The position numbers were made by a program, and so were the translations under genes. Positions 8,491-16,423 of a stretch of 64,000 bases of DNA are shown here, in pieces. Source of the DNA: 13-2-20CM-66-19 sp963824395 (lineage in GTDB: Bacteria > Pseudomonadota > Gammaproteobacteria > Steroidobacterales > Steroidobacteraceae). Numbering within the stretch: the stretch's first letter is position 1; each line of letters starts with the position of its first letter. The stretch spans positions 558,001-622,000 of the forward strand of contig CAWGPF010000005.1 of NCBI GenBank assembly GCA_963824395.1, given 5' to 3'. The notes below the pieces were generated by a model. That model was not told the DNA's origin and searched no databases. It was given only the letters and a program-made list of their open reading frames with translations.

Positions 8491-10443
8491 TCAATCCGCT
8501 GGCTTGCGCGGCGCGATCGATTGCAGCAGGCGCTCCAGCTCGTCCGGCTCGATGGGCTTGGTCAGGTGATGATCGAAGCCGGCTTCCAGGGCGCGCTGCT
8601 TGTCCTGGTCCTGGCCCCAGCCGGTTACCGCGACGAGCAGTAGCTTGGTTGCCCACGGCGCCAGGCGCAGGGCGCGCGCTACCTCGTAGCCAGTGATATC
8701 AGGCAGTCCGATGTCGAGCACGACGACGTGCGGCCGGAAGGCCTCCGCCAGGGCGAGCGCGCTGCGTCCGTTATAAGCGCGCCTGACCTCCTGGCCGGCG
8801 AGCTCAAGAAATGTGGCGCACATCTCCGCCGCATCCTCGTTGTCATCCACGACCAGTACCCTGAGACGTTGTCCATCGACCAGGGTGCTGCCGTTGGTGC
8901 TTGTCTGGAGGGTGCCGGGCACGCCTCCGAGGGGCAATCGGACGGTGAACTCGCTGCCGCGATTATCGCCTTCGCTGCTGGCGCTTACCGAGCCACCGTG
9001 CAACTCGACGATCCCGCGCACCAGCGCAAGTCCAAGCCCCAGACCTCCCTGCGAGCGATCCAGGGCGTCCTGCGCCTGAGTGAACATCTCGAACAGGCGG
9101 GGCATCATGTCCTTGGAAATCCCGATGCCGTTGTCCCGGATCGTGACCACCAGCATGCCCTGTCCAATGGAGGCCACCACACGGATCTTGCCGCCCGGAT
9201 CGGTGTACTTGGCCGCATTGATCAGAAGATTAGAGAACACCTGCGCGAGCCGGATGGGATCGGCATTGAGCCGCGGCGCCTCGGGCGGGAGGTCTACCGA
9301 CAGGCTGTGCTGTTTGGCATCAAGGAAAGGCCGTGCGGCTTCGATCGCCGTGCCGAGCACGGTGGTGAGCTCCAGCGTCGCGGTGCGCAGCTCAAGCGTC
9401 CCGCGCGTAATGCGCGCGACGTTGAGCAGGTCATCGAGCAGCCGGCTCATGTGAGTTACCTGCCGCTCGATGATCTCCTGTGAGCGTTCACGCTGCTCGG
9501 CGGTTGCCCCGAATTTCCTGCTTGCCGCAAGGGCGTAGCGGATCGGCGCCAGCGGGTTACGCAGCTCATGAGCGAGCAATGCCATGAACTCATCTTTGCG
9601 CTGGTTTGCAGCCCGCAAGGCTTCCTCGGTAGCCCGCAGAGCCTCCTCGGCGCGTCGCCGCTCGCTGATATCGCGCGCGATCTTGGAGGCGCCGATGACC
9701 TGGCCCTTGTCATCGTGGATGGGGGAGATGGTCAGGGAGACGGGGATACGCCGGCCGTCTTTGGTGACGCGCATGGTGTCGAAGTGCTCGACACGTTTGC
9801 CGGCGCGCAATTGCGCGATAATCTGGCGTTCCTCGTTCTGCAGGTCATCCGGGATGATGAGCGTAATGCGCTGTCCGATCGCCTCCGCCGCGCTGTAGCC
9901 GAAGATCCTGGACGCGGCGCTGTTCCACGATTGGATGACGCCGTCCAGCGTCTTGCTTACGATCGCGTCGTCGGAGGACTCCACGATCGCGGCGAGCTGC
10001 GCCTGGATCCGTTCCGCGTTCTTGCGCTCAGTGATGGGGCGGGCGACCTTGGAGGCGCCGATGATCTCACCCGTCGCAGCGCGAACCGGAGAGATCGTCA
10101 ATGACAGTTCAACCTGCTGGCCGTCACGCGTGAGCCGAACGGTTTCAAAATGCTCGACGCGCTCGCCGTGTCGGATGCGCTCAAGAATCTCCCGCTCTTC
10201 CGCGAGGCGCTCCTGGGGAATGATGGTCGTAATGGGCTTGCCGATCATTTCCTGGGCGCAATAACCGAACAGGCGCTCGGCCGCCGCGTTCCACGTTACG
10301 ATCCGCCCGGCGAGTGTCTTACTGATGATGGCGTCGTCGGAGGATTCGACGATCGCGGCCAGCCGCGCATGGCTCAGGTGCAGGTCGTTCAATTCGCTGG
10401 GAATAAGGACGACCGGTTCAGCCGCTGCGATGGTCGATTTCAA
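8491..10443 (-). CDS. Cytoplasmic hybrid sensor histidine kinase with tandem PAS domains and receiver
   Basis: 650 residues with no membrane segment. Two very similar PAS-PAC units (about 28-145 and 150-265) both begin AAIVESSDDAI and end in a (V/I)GASK(V/I)AR-type strand, which suggests a tandem duplication. A HisKA domain follows, with phospho-accepting His292 in LLAHELRNPLAPI. The HATPase domain (about 395-510) has NLLINAAKYT, DNGIGI and GLGLGLALVRGIVELHGG. The C-terminal receiver (about 526-645) has DDNED, phospho-acceptor Asp577 in LDIGLPD, and Lys in HLTKPI. It probably senses a soluble ligand or redox state. No adjacent response regulator is obvious. A weak GacA-box-like dyad lies 92 nt upstream (10536-10553). 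Confidence 0.93.
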   Translation of the reverse strand: MKSTIAAAEPVVLIPSELNDLHLSHARLAAIVESSDDAIISKTLAGRIVTWNAAAERLFGYCAQEMIGKPITTIIPQERLAEEREILERIRHGERVEHFETVRLTRDGQQVELSLTISPVRAATGEIIGASKVARPITERKNAERIQAQLAAIVESSDDAIVSKTLDGVIQSWNSAASRIFGYSAAEAIGQRITLIIPDDLQNEERQIIAQLRAGKRVEHFDTMRVTKDGRRIPVSLTISPIHDDKGQVIGASKIARDISERRRAEEALRATEEALRAANQRKDEFMALLAHELRNPLAPIRYALAASRKFGATAEQRERSQEIIERQVTHMSRLLDDLLNVARITRGTLELRTATLELTTVLGTAIEAARPFLDAKQHSLSVDLPPEAPRLNADPIRLAQVFSNLLINAAKYTDPGGKIRVVASIGQGMLVVTIRDNGIGISKDMMPRLFEMFTQAQDALDRSQGGLGLGLALVRGIVELHGGSVSASSEGDNRGSEFTVRLPLGGVPGTLQTSTNGSTLVDGQRLRVLVVDDNEDAAEMCATFLELAGQEVRRAYNGRSALALAEAFRPHVVVLDIGLPDITGYEVARALRLAPWATKLLLVAVTGWGQDQDKQRALEAGFDHHLTKPIEPDELERLLQSIAPRKPAD

Positions 10444-10535
10444 GCGTTCACCCTGCGGGCGCGTGCGGCCCGCGTAACATTGCCTAGCGTAACGGGAAAA
10501 AAACGTGCGCGGGCGCCGTGCGCCGTGCGAGTTTG

Positions 10536-10553
10536 TGTAGGTGAGCGCTGACA
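10536..10553. promoter_or_regulatory. Weak GacA-box-like dyad between hybrid kinase and SDR genes
   Basis: The sequence is TGTAGG, six bases, CTGACA. The left half is exact for the repeat found elsewhere in the window (TGTAGG-N6-CCTACA) and the right half matches 4 of 6. It lies 92 nt before the kinase start, similar to the spacing of the stronger sites, but the degeneracy makes it tentative. Confidence 0.25.
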
Positions 10554-10607
10554 GGGTGCCAGTGATAACCAGTTTCTGAGGTATCGATGGCCGGTAACGG
10601 AGGTGTC

Positions 10608-11390
10608 ATGTCTGAAGCGGAAACACCGTGGGCCCTGGTAACGGGGGCTTCGGGCGGCCTGGGGGTGGAGCTCGCGCGCGGGCTCGCTGCGCGCAAGTTC
10701 AACCTGGTACTGGTTGCCCGGCGGGAAGCGCCAATGCGGGAATTGGCTGCGGACCTGGAACGGCGCCTGGGAGTGCGGACGCTCGTGGAGGCGCTCGATC
10801 TCGCACAGCCTGGCAGCGCGGCGATCCTTCAACAACGTCTCGACCATCAGCGTATAGAACCCGAGGTTCTCATCAACAACGCAGGTTTCGGCATCGGTGG
10901 GCTATTCCTCGAGCAGGACCTCGAGCGACTGCGGGCGATGCTGCAGCTGGACCTGGTCACACTCACCGAACTGACGCTGTTATTCGGCAGGCGCATGGCC
11001 GCCCGCGGCAGGGGGTTCATTCTCCTGGTGGGAAGTACCGCGGCCTATCAGCCTACTCCGGTAACGGCTGCGTACGGGGCCGCCAAGGCCTTCGTTCTGT
11101 CACTGGGCGAGGCGCTGCACGCCGAACTGGAGCCGCGGGTCGGCGTGACGGTGCTTTGTCCAGGACTGATGGATACTGACTTCGCGCGCGTATCCGGGTA
11201 CCACCCCCCGGACTCGGTGCGCCGCACTGTCCTGCCGCCCGAGCGCGTGGCGGACATCGGACTTGAGGCGCTGTTTGCGCACAAATCGAGCGTGATCGCC
11301 GGTGGCCTGAATAAGGTACTGGCCTTCGGCTCACGACTGATGTCACGTCATCTGCAGGCGAAGCTGGTTTTGCGTGCGACGAAAATCTGA
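10608..11390 (+). CDS. Short-chain dehydrogenase/reductase
   Basis: A classical SDR of about 260 residues: cofactor motif TGASGGLG at the N-terminus, NNAG in the middle, the catalytic Ser in VGSTAAY, and YGAAK with the catalytic Tyr and Lys. An Arg-rich loop after the second strand (VLVARR) suggests NADP(H) preference. The substrate cannot be read from sequence. ATG 10608 has GGAGG directly upstream; ATG 10587 would add seven residues. It is divergent from the hybrid kinase gene. Confidence 0.88.
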   Translation: MSEAETPWALVTGASGGLGVELARGLAARKFNLVLVARREAPMRELAADLERRLGVRTLVEALDLAQPGSAAILQQRLDHQRIEPEVLINNAGFGIGGLFLEQDLERLRAMLQLDLVTLTELTLLFGRRMAARGRGFILLVGSTAAYQPTPVTAAYGAAKAFVLSLGEALHAELEPRVGVTVLCPGLMDTDFARVSGYHPPDSVRRTVLPPERVADIGLEALFAHKSSVIAGGLNKVLAFGSRLMSRHLQAKLVLRATKI

Positions 11391-11447
11391 TGGGCAGGGC
11401 CGGCGTGTTCGCGCCGCCGGCGTCGCTGCGAAGAGCAGGTTCTTCGG

Positions 11448-12131
11448 CTACAGATTCAGCGTCTCAGGGGCGGCCTCAAGGGTCTCAAGGCCGAGCACCA
11501 GGGCCTGATCGCAGGCCGCGGCCCACCGAAACTCCGGCGGGGCCTGCGTGGCTCCCGCTTTCGGCCACACGGTCAGGATGGCATCGAAGGGGGTTCGCCC
11601 GGCGGGCCCGTCGAGCGGCACATCGAGGACCAGGCGCTCGAACGTCTCGGGCCGCCGCCGTGCAAAGTCGCGCGCGAATGACTCCACGGACTTGCGGAAG
11701 TCTTCGGCTCCGGCTCCCTCGCCGCGAGCAAGCACCAGCGCCCACTTGCGCGTGATCCCGCTATCCACGCCGCGGGGCCTGCCAGCTATCAGGGTCTCGC
11801 TGCTGCCGAATGAGGGGTGGTAGCTCATGTCGAGGAAGTTCAGTTCGTCCTCGGCCAGCGCCTTACCTCCAGGTGTCAGCATGAATTTCTGCGCCTCGAC
11901 CGCTGCATCCACGTCGCGGAAGGTGTATTCGCTGAAGCAGTCGAATTCCGGAAAGGGTCGGGCGGGTGGGGTGGGGCTCGCGGCCACCACGTGGTTGCGC
12001 ACGTATTTGGTGAACCCGAAGTACTTGTTGGCCGCCAGTCCCATCGCGACATGATGCCCTTCGTAGTAGTCGCGAAACTGGCGGCGTGTCAGATCCGGGC
12101 GTTTGAGGAAAAGTGTCATGACCTTTAACAT
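11448..12131 (-). CDS. EthD domain protein
   Basis: 227 residues. The N-terminal half (MTLFLKRPDLTRRQFRDYYEGHHV) is the EthD-type ferredoxin-like alpha/beta-barrel signature with the conserved YYEGHH region, and a second, diverged copy may fill the C-terminal half (RKWALVLARGEG onward). EthD proteins occur in ether and aromatic catabolism; some act as small dehydratases or chaperone-like factors. GGAG lies just before ATG 12131. It is probably the last gene of an operon with the SnoaL-like and ornithine cyclodeaminase-like genes. Confidence 0.75.
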   Translation of the reverse strand: MLKVMTLFLKRPDLTRRQFRDYYEGHHVAMGLAANKYFGFTKYVRNHVVAASPTPPARPFPEFDCFSEYTFRDVDAAVEAQKFMLTPGGKALAEDELNFLDMSYHPSFGSSETLIAGRPRGVDSGITRKWALVLARGEGAGAEDFRKSVESFARDFARRRPETFERLVLDVPLDGPAGRTPFDAILTVWPKAGATQAPPEFRWAAACDQALVLGLETLEAAPETLNL

Positions 12132-12206
12132 AGTTGTCTCCAGGGCCGGGTTGTGTTGGCCGTCGCGGGGCTCAAGCCGATGCGCCGAGTTACCCGGCGC
12201 GACCGC

Positions 12207-12752
12207 TCATTCCTTGCGGTAGGCGGGCAGATCACCGGGGGGCAGCTTCTTGCCGTGCTCGGCGAGGTAGCTGAAGGTCACGTTCGGCGCCCGCTCGATG
12301 GGCTCCACGATCTCGTGGATGCGCTCGAACTGGATTTCCTTGATCAGCCACACGCCGTCGATTTTCACGTACTGATCGCGGTAGAGCGCAGCGCCGGTGA
12401 TGTGCAGCTTGCGGCGGAATTCCCACACGCTGTCCTGCAGGTACCATACGCCGCGCGCCGCGGTGGGGGACAGTAGCTCAATCTCGGGGTGATGACCGTT
12501 GTGCTGCATGATCATGTCGGCGTGCGCGCCCTCACGCACCATCTCAAGATACTTGGCGCGTCCCTCGATGCGGAAGCGGTAGATGCCACCATTGACGTCC
12601 AGGACCACGTCTTCATGGAATACGGTGGCGATCGCCTCGATATCGGCGGTGTCGAAATACCGGAAGTAACGGTATTTCAGTTGCTTGATCTGCTCGATGT
12701 CGAGCAGCTGCTGCACCTGCGCGCTGAGTTCCTCCAGCGGGGTCTTACTCAC
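12207..12752 (-). CDS. SnoaL/NTF2-like protein (nuclear transport factor 2 fold)
   Basis: The GTG start at 12752 is preceded by GGAGG with a 7-nt spacer, so the longer frame to 12896 is rejected. The 181 residues begin with an IEQIKQLKYRYFRYFDTADIEAI helix, the hallmark of SnoaL-like ring-hydroxylase small-subunit/NTF2 folds, followed by the FHEDVVLDVNG strand and a cone-shaped sheet pattern. Members act as isomerases, dehydratases, cyclases or oxygenase small subunits. The operon partners (an EthD protein and an ornithine cyclodeaminase homologue) suggest a dedicated small-molecule pathway, but no substrate can be named. Confidence 0.8.
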   Translation of the reverse strand: MSKTPLEELSAQVQQLLDIEQIKQLKYRYFRYFDTADIEAIATVFHEDVVLDVNGGIYRFRIEGRAKYLEMVREGAHADMIMQHNGHHPEIELLSPTAARGVWYLQDSVWEFRRKLHITGAALYRDQYVKIDGVWLIKEIQFERIHEIVEPIERAPNVTFSYLAEHGKKLPPGDLPAYRKE

Positions 12753-12832
12753 GTTGGGGCCTCCGGTCAATTCCTGAGAGCAGTCTATGCCCGGCCTCGA
12801 TACCGACGCCTCGTCCGCATGGGCAGGTGCGC

Positions 12833-13807
12833 TTAAGGGGATTCGCGGACGGCAGAATCGGGCAGGGCTGACCCGCCGTAGAGTGCCCAGGCGCATGCCA
12901 GGTCCTGCACGACATGCCCGAGTGATTTGTACAAGGTGATATCCGACGGGGATTTCCGGCCCGCTGCCCTGCCCGCAAACACCTCGCCGATTTCGGCAAC
13001 GATGTGCGAATCATCAACCGCGCCGGCCGCCTTGGCCCGCAGGAACTCCGCGCCCTGCGCAAGCACCCCTTCGCGGCTGTCGACGATGAAGCGCGAGCGC
13101 ACCACGAGCGCTGTATCGACCTCGGCCGGCCCTGCCACGCCTGAGCCAACTACATTGATATGCGTGCCCGGTTGCACCCAGGCGCCCCTGAGGATCGGCT
13201 CGGGGGAGGAGGTCACGGTGCAGACGATGTCGGCTTCGCGGACCAACTCCCGCGCATCAGACATTGGGGCAAACGGCAGCCCGAGTTCAGTCTGCATGCG
13301 CTCACAGAAGGCTGCGGCGCGCTCCGCGGAACGGCCCCACACGCCGACGCTTGAGATGCTGCGGACCCGGGTGAGCGCCCGGGCATGGGTGGCCGCCTGC
13401 TCCCCGTACCCGAGGATCGCCAGGCGATGCGCCTCCGGACGCGCCAGGGAAGCAGTGGCCGCGGCGCTGGCAGCCGCCGTGCGTATGGCCGTCACCTCGC
13501 CCGCGTGCAGCACGCACACCGGTTCCCCGCTCGAGGGCTCGAAGAGGACGATAAGACCCTGATGTGATTGGCGGCCCTTCGAGAAGTTCTCCGGGTACAC
13601 GCTGATCAGCTTGGCGCCAAAGGCGGCATCCTCACCCAGGGCGCCCGGCATGACCCCGAACAGGTGTCCCCGCGCCAGCGGGATGATGGAACGCAGCAGC
13701 TGGCGCGTCTCGCCGTCGGAGAAGCTGATCATGGCGTTGCGCACCAGCGGAATGCAGGCCTCGTAAGTCAGGCGCCGGGCGATCTCCTCCCGCTCGATCA
13801 CTCGCAT
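12833..13807 (-). CDS. Ornithine cyclodeaminase/mu-crystallin family protein
   Basis: 324 residues from ATG 13807, which has GGAGGGG just upstream; the longer frame to 13927 has no such support. Family marks are GAKLISVYPEN, a VLHAGEVTAIRTAA segment, the Rossmann motif LAILGYGEQA, and a strand-loop with GVWGRSAERA followed by CTVTSSPEP and INVVGSG. Members use NAD(P) to deaminate ornithine to proline or to reduce cyclic imines (ketimines). Whether this one acts on ornithine is unknown. It is the first gene of a likely three-gene operon, divergent from the AcoR-type activator. Confidence 0.85.
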   Translation of the reverse strand: MRVIEREEIARRLTYEACIPLVRNAMISFSDGETRQLLRSIIPLARGHLFGVMPGALGEDAAFGAKLISVYPENFSKGRQSHQGLIVLFEPSSGEPVCVLHAGEVTAIRTAAASAAATASLARPEAHRLAILGYGEQAATHARALTRVRSISSVGVWGRSAERAAAFCERMQTELGLPFAPMSDARELVREADIVCTVTSSPEPILRGAWVQPGTHINVVGSGVAGPAEVDTALVVRSRFIVDSREGVLAQGAEFLRAKAAGAVDDSHIVAEIGEVFAGRAAGRKSPSDITLYKSLGHVVQDLACAWALYGGSALPDSAVRESP

Positions 13808-13959
13808 AGGTCCCCTCCGTAGCCATTCGGGGTGAAAGTATGCCCCGATCTCCGTGCCGGCCGCCGCCGCTGTGTCAGACCGGAGACATACCTCATTCAC
13901 CACTTGACAGCCCGCGGCCCCCGGCACGACCCTCAGATCATGGTAGGGGGAATGCCAGG

Positions 13960-15966
13960 GTGAGGTTAGCCAAGCTCGGCGGCGAGGGTCGGCCGCACGC
14001 GGACCTCGTGCTGCGGATTGCCGGCGCGGCCCCGTCGAGCGATGCCGCCGAGACCACGTCCACGGTGGGGGTTTCGTGGCGGCGCTGCCTGAACGACTTC
14101 AAGCTCGATCCCGCGCGTGACTACCGGACCGTGGTTCACGATGTCGGCAGACTCAAGGACCTTGAGTACGAGCATGCCGAACTCGTCCAGATCGCGCGCG
14201 CCGAGATGGATGCTCTCTACGAGCATATCGCTGGCTCCGGGTACGCACTGCTCCTGGCGGACACTTCCGGAGTCATTCTCTGCGAGAAGGTTGATCCTAC
14301 CCTGAAGAGCATGTTCCGGCAGGCGGGCCTCATAGTGGGAGCGGAGTGGAGCGAGGAACGCGAGGGCACGAACGGAATCGGAACCTGCGCACGCGAGGCG
14401 CGCCCGATCACCATCCATCAGTCCGATCACTTCCGCACCCGGCATACCAACCTGTCCTGCTCGGCTGCGCCAATCCATGATCACGAGGGACGTGTGATCG
14501 CGGTGCTGGATGCGTCGTGCGTCAGCGCCGCGGGCAGCCGCGAGACGCAGCTGCACACCATGGCGCTGGTTCACTCCTCGGCCAGGCTGATAGAGAAGTG
14601 CTTGTTTCTGCGTCGGCATAGCGGCAGCGCGCTGCTGCGCTTTCATCACCGCCCGGAGTTCGTCGACCTGCTTCACGATGGCGCCATAGCCGTCGACGCC
14701 GCGGGGGTTATCGTGGCCGCCGACGTCACCGGTCTTAAGCTGCTGGGTGCGAGCACGCGCGAGGCGGTGATCGGCCGCTCCATCGCCGACATATTCGATG
14801 CCACCTTCGAGGAGCTGCTGTCCGCCAGGAATGCCACGCGCCGGCCGATCTGGCAGCTGCGCGACAACGCTCACGGGCGACTGTATTACGCAAGCCTCGT
14901 CGCCGGGAGCGACAGGGCGCAGGCGACTCCCGCGGCACCTGCGGCTCGCAGCCGCGCACTGCTGCGCGTGGCCCGCGAGCAGCCCGCCGGCGCGCTGACA
15001 CTCGAGGACCTTGCGGGAGAAGACCCGCAGATGCGGCGCAATCTGCGCAACGCGCAGCGCATCGCCGATCACGGGGTAGCGGTACTCATCCGCGGACCGA
15101 CGGGATCGGGCAAGGAGGCCTTCGCTAAGGCGCTGCACCTGGCGAGCAATCGCGCCCAGAGCGCCTTCGTCGCCGTTAACTGCGCGGCCATTCCCGAGTC
15201 GCTTATCGAGAGTGAGCTCTTCGGCTATTGTGCGGGTGCCTTTACCGGGGCGCGCCGTGCTGGCCTGCGCGGGCGGATCATCCAGGCCTCCGGCGGCACG
15301 CTGTTCCTCGATGAGATCGGCGACATGCCGCTTGCGCTGCAGACGCGCCTGCTGCGGGTACTCGAGGAGCACGAGGTCACCCCGCTCGGGGCGGAGTCCG
15401 CACTCAAAGTCGACCTGCGGGTCATCTGCGCCTCGCACCGCAACCTGCGCGAGCTGATGCAGCAGGGGAGGTTCCGCGAGGACCTGTACTACCGCCTGAA
15501 CGGGATCACCATCGAGCTGCCCGCGCTTGCGGCCCGCGCGGACCGCGCAGCGCTTATCCGCAGGTGCATCGCCCGCGAATGTGGCAGCCTGGCGTTCGCC
15601 GCGAGCGCCATCGAGAACGCAGCGCTCAAGTGCCTCATGGACTATCACTGGCCCGGCAACATCCGCGAGCTGCGCAATACGATCCGAACCGCGCTCGCCA
15701 TCTGCGACGGCGGCGTTATCCGCTGCGCAGACCTGCCCGCGGCCATTTTGGCGGGCGAGTCAACGGACGCGCCGCCGTGCGCAACGGTGCCGGCTTCACT
15801 GGCGCGAGCCGAATACACCGCGCTGCTGCAAGCCATCGAGCAGAATCACTGGGTCATGAGCCGGGTGGCTGCGCAGCTGCGCATCAGCCGCAACACGCTC
15901 TACCGGAAGATCAAGGCGCACGGCATTCAGATTGCCCGAGGCCGCGCCGGCGAGCCGCCCCGCTAA
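13960..15966 (+). CDS. AcoR-type sigma-54-dependent transcriptional activator
   Basis: 668 residues from GTG 13960, which has AGGGGG upstream. The N-terminal region has a GAF-like sensor (about 75-220, EEREGTNGIGTCAREARPI) of the AcoR type and a PAS-like segment (DGAIAVDAAGVIVAAD). The AAA+ domain has Walker A GPTGSGKEAF near 379, the sigma-54 contact loop GAFTGA at 426-431, Walker B LFLDEIGDM and the WPGNIRELRN motif. The C-terminus is a Fis-type helix-turn-helix (VAAQLRISRNTLYRKIKAHGI). AcoR-type proteins switch on acetoin or alcohol/aldehyde oxidation genes. The convergent aldehyde dehydrogenase operon, with its own sigma-54 promoter, is the obvious target. Confidence 0.93.
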   Translation: MRLAKLGGEGRPHADLVLRIAGAAPSSDAAETTSTVGVSWRRCLNDFKLDPARDYRTVVHDVGRLKDLEYEHAELVQIARAEMDALYEHIAGSGYALLLADTSGVILCEKVDPTLKSMFRQAGLIVGAEWSEEREGTNGIGTCAREARPITIHQSDHFRTRHTNLSCSAAPIHDHEGRVIAVLDASCVSAAGSRETQLHTMALVHSSARLIEKCLFLRRHSGSALLRFHHRPEFVDLLHDGAIAVDAAGVIVAADVTGLKLLGASTREAVIGRSIADIFDATFEELLSARNATRRPIWQLRDNAHGRLYYASLVAGSDRAQATPAAPAARSRALLRVAREQPAGALTLEDLAGEDPQMRRNLRNAQRIADHGVAVLIRGPTGSGKEAFAKALHLASNRAQSAFVAVNCAAIPESLIESELFGYCAGAFTGARRAGLRGRIIQASGGTLFLDEIGDMPLALQTRLLRVLEEHEVTPLGAESALKVDLRVICASHRNLRELMQQGRFREDLYYRLNGITIELPALAARADRAALIRRCIARECGSLAFAASAIENAALKCLMDYHWPGNIRELRNTIRTALAICDGGVIRCADLPAAILAGESTDAPPCATVPASLARAEYTALLQAIEQNHWVMSRVAAQLRISRNTLYRKIKAHGIQIARGRAGEPPR

Positions 15967-16021
15967 CAGCGAGCGGCGGGCGCGCAGGGCCTGCCGCCGT
16001 CCACGGTGGCCCTGCTGTCAC

Positions 16022-16414
16022 TCAAGAGGCGCTCGGTGGCCCCCCGGGCTCCCCCTCAGTGCGCACCACGCAGAGCGAGGAGCGGATCAGAAACCGCACG
16101 CCGAGCGGGATCTCCAGCGAGAAGCTCGCGCCGCGGCCGGGTACCACGTCGACGATCCATTGCGTGTGTTCCCAGCGGCGCAACTGCTCGCGATCCATCC
16201 AGAACTCGCAGCCGACGATCTCGCCCACCTTCTCATCGACGCCACCGAGCTTGAATTCCCCCACCTGGAAGCACATGGGGGCACTGCCGTCGCAGCAGCC
16301 CCCCGACAGGTGGAACATGAGCGGACCGTGCGCCTTCTTCAGCTGCTCGATGACCTTGCGTGCGTCATCCGTGACGCCGACCCGTCCGAGCGCCGCTACG
16401 TTGCTGGTGCCCAA
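16022..16414 (-). CDS. DUF779 family protein
   Basis: 130 residues with the DUF779 pattern: FHLSGGCCDGSAPMCF, a cysteine-rich loop that could bind metal, then GEFKLGGVDEKVGEI and WEHTQWIVDVVPGRGASFSLE. The family is repeatedly found next to acetaldehyde or related aldehyde dehydrogenases, as here; its function is unknown. It starts 9 nt after the stop of the dehydrogenase gene and is surely cotranscribed with it. Confidence 0.9.
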   Translation of the reverse strand: MGTSNVAALGRVGVTDDARKVIEQLKKAHGPLMFHLSGGCCDGSAPMCFQVGEFKLGGVDEKVGEIVGCEFWMDREQLRRWEHTQWIVDVVPGRGASFSLEIPLGVRFLIRSSLCVVRTEGEPGGPPSAS

Positions 16415-16423
16415 TCATTTGCC

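Noticed and set aside
13808..13959. Sigma-54 promoter for the ornithine cyclodeaminase operon
   Set aside because: A CGGCACG-like element is present on the minus strand but no GC lies at the required 10-nt distance.
13966..15648. 560-residue minus frame opposite the AcoR-type activator
   Set aside because: The + strand has a full AAA+/Fis protein with all motifs; the antisense product has none.
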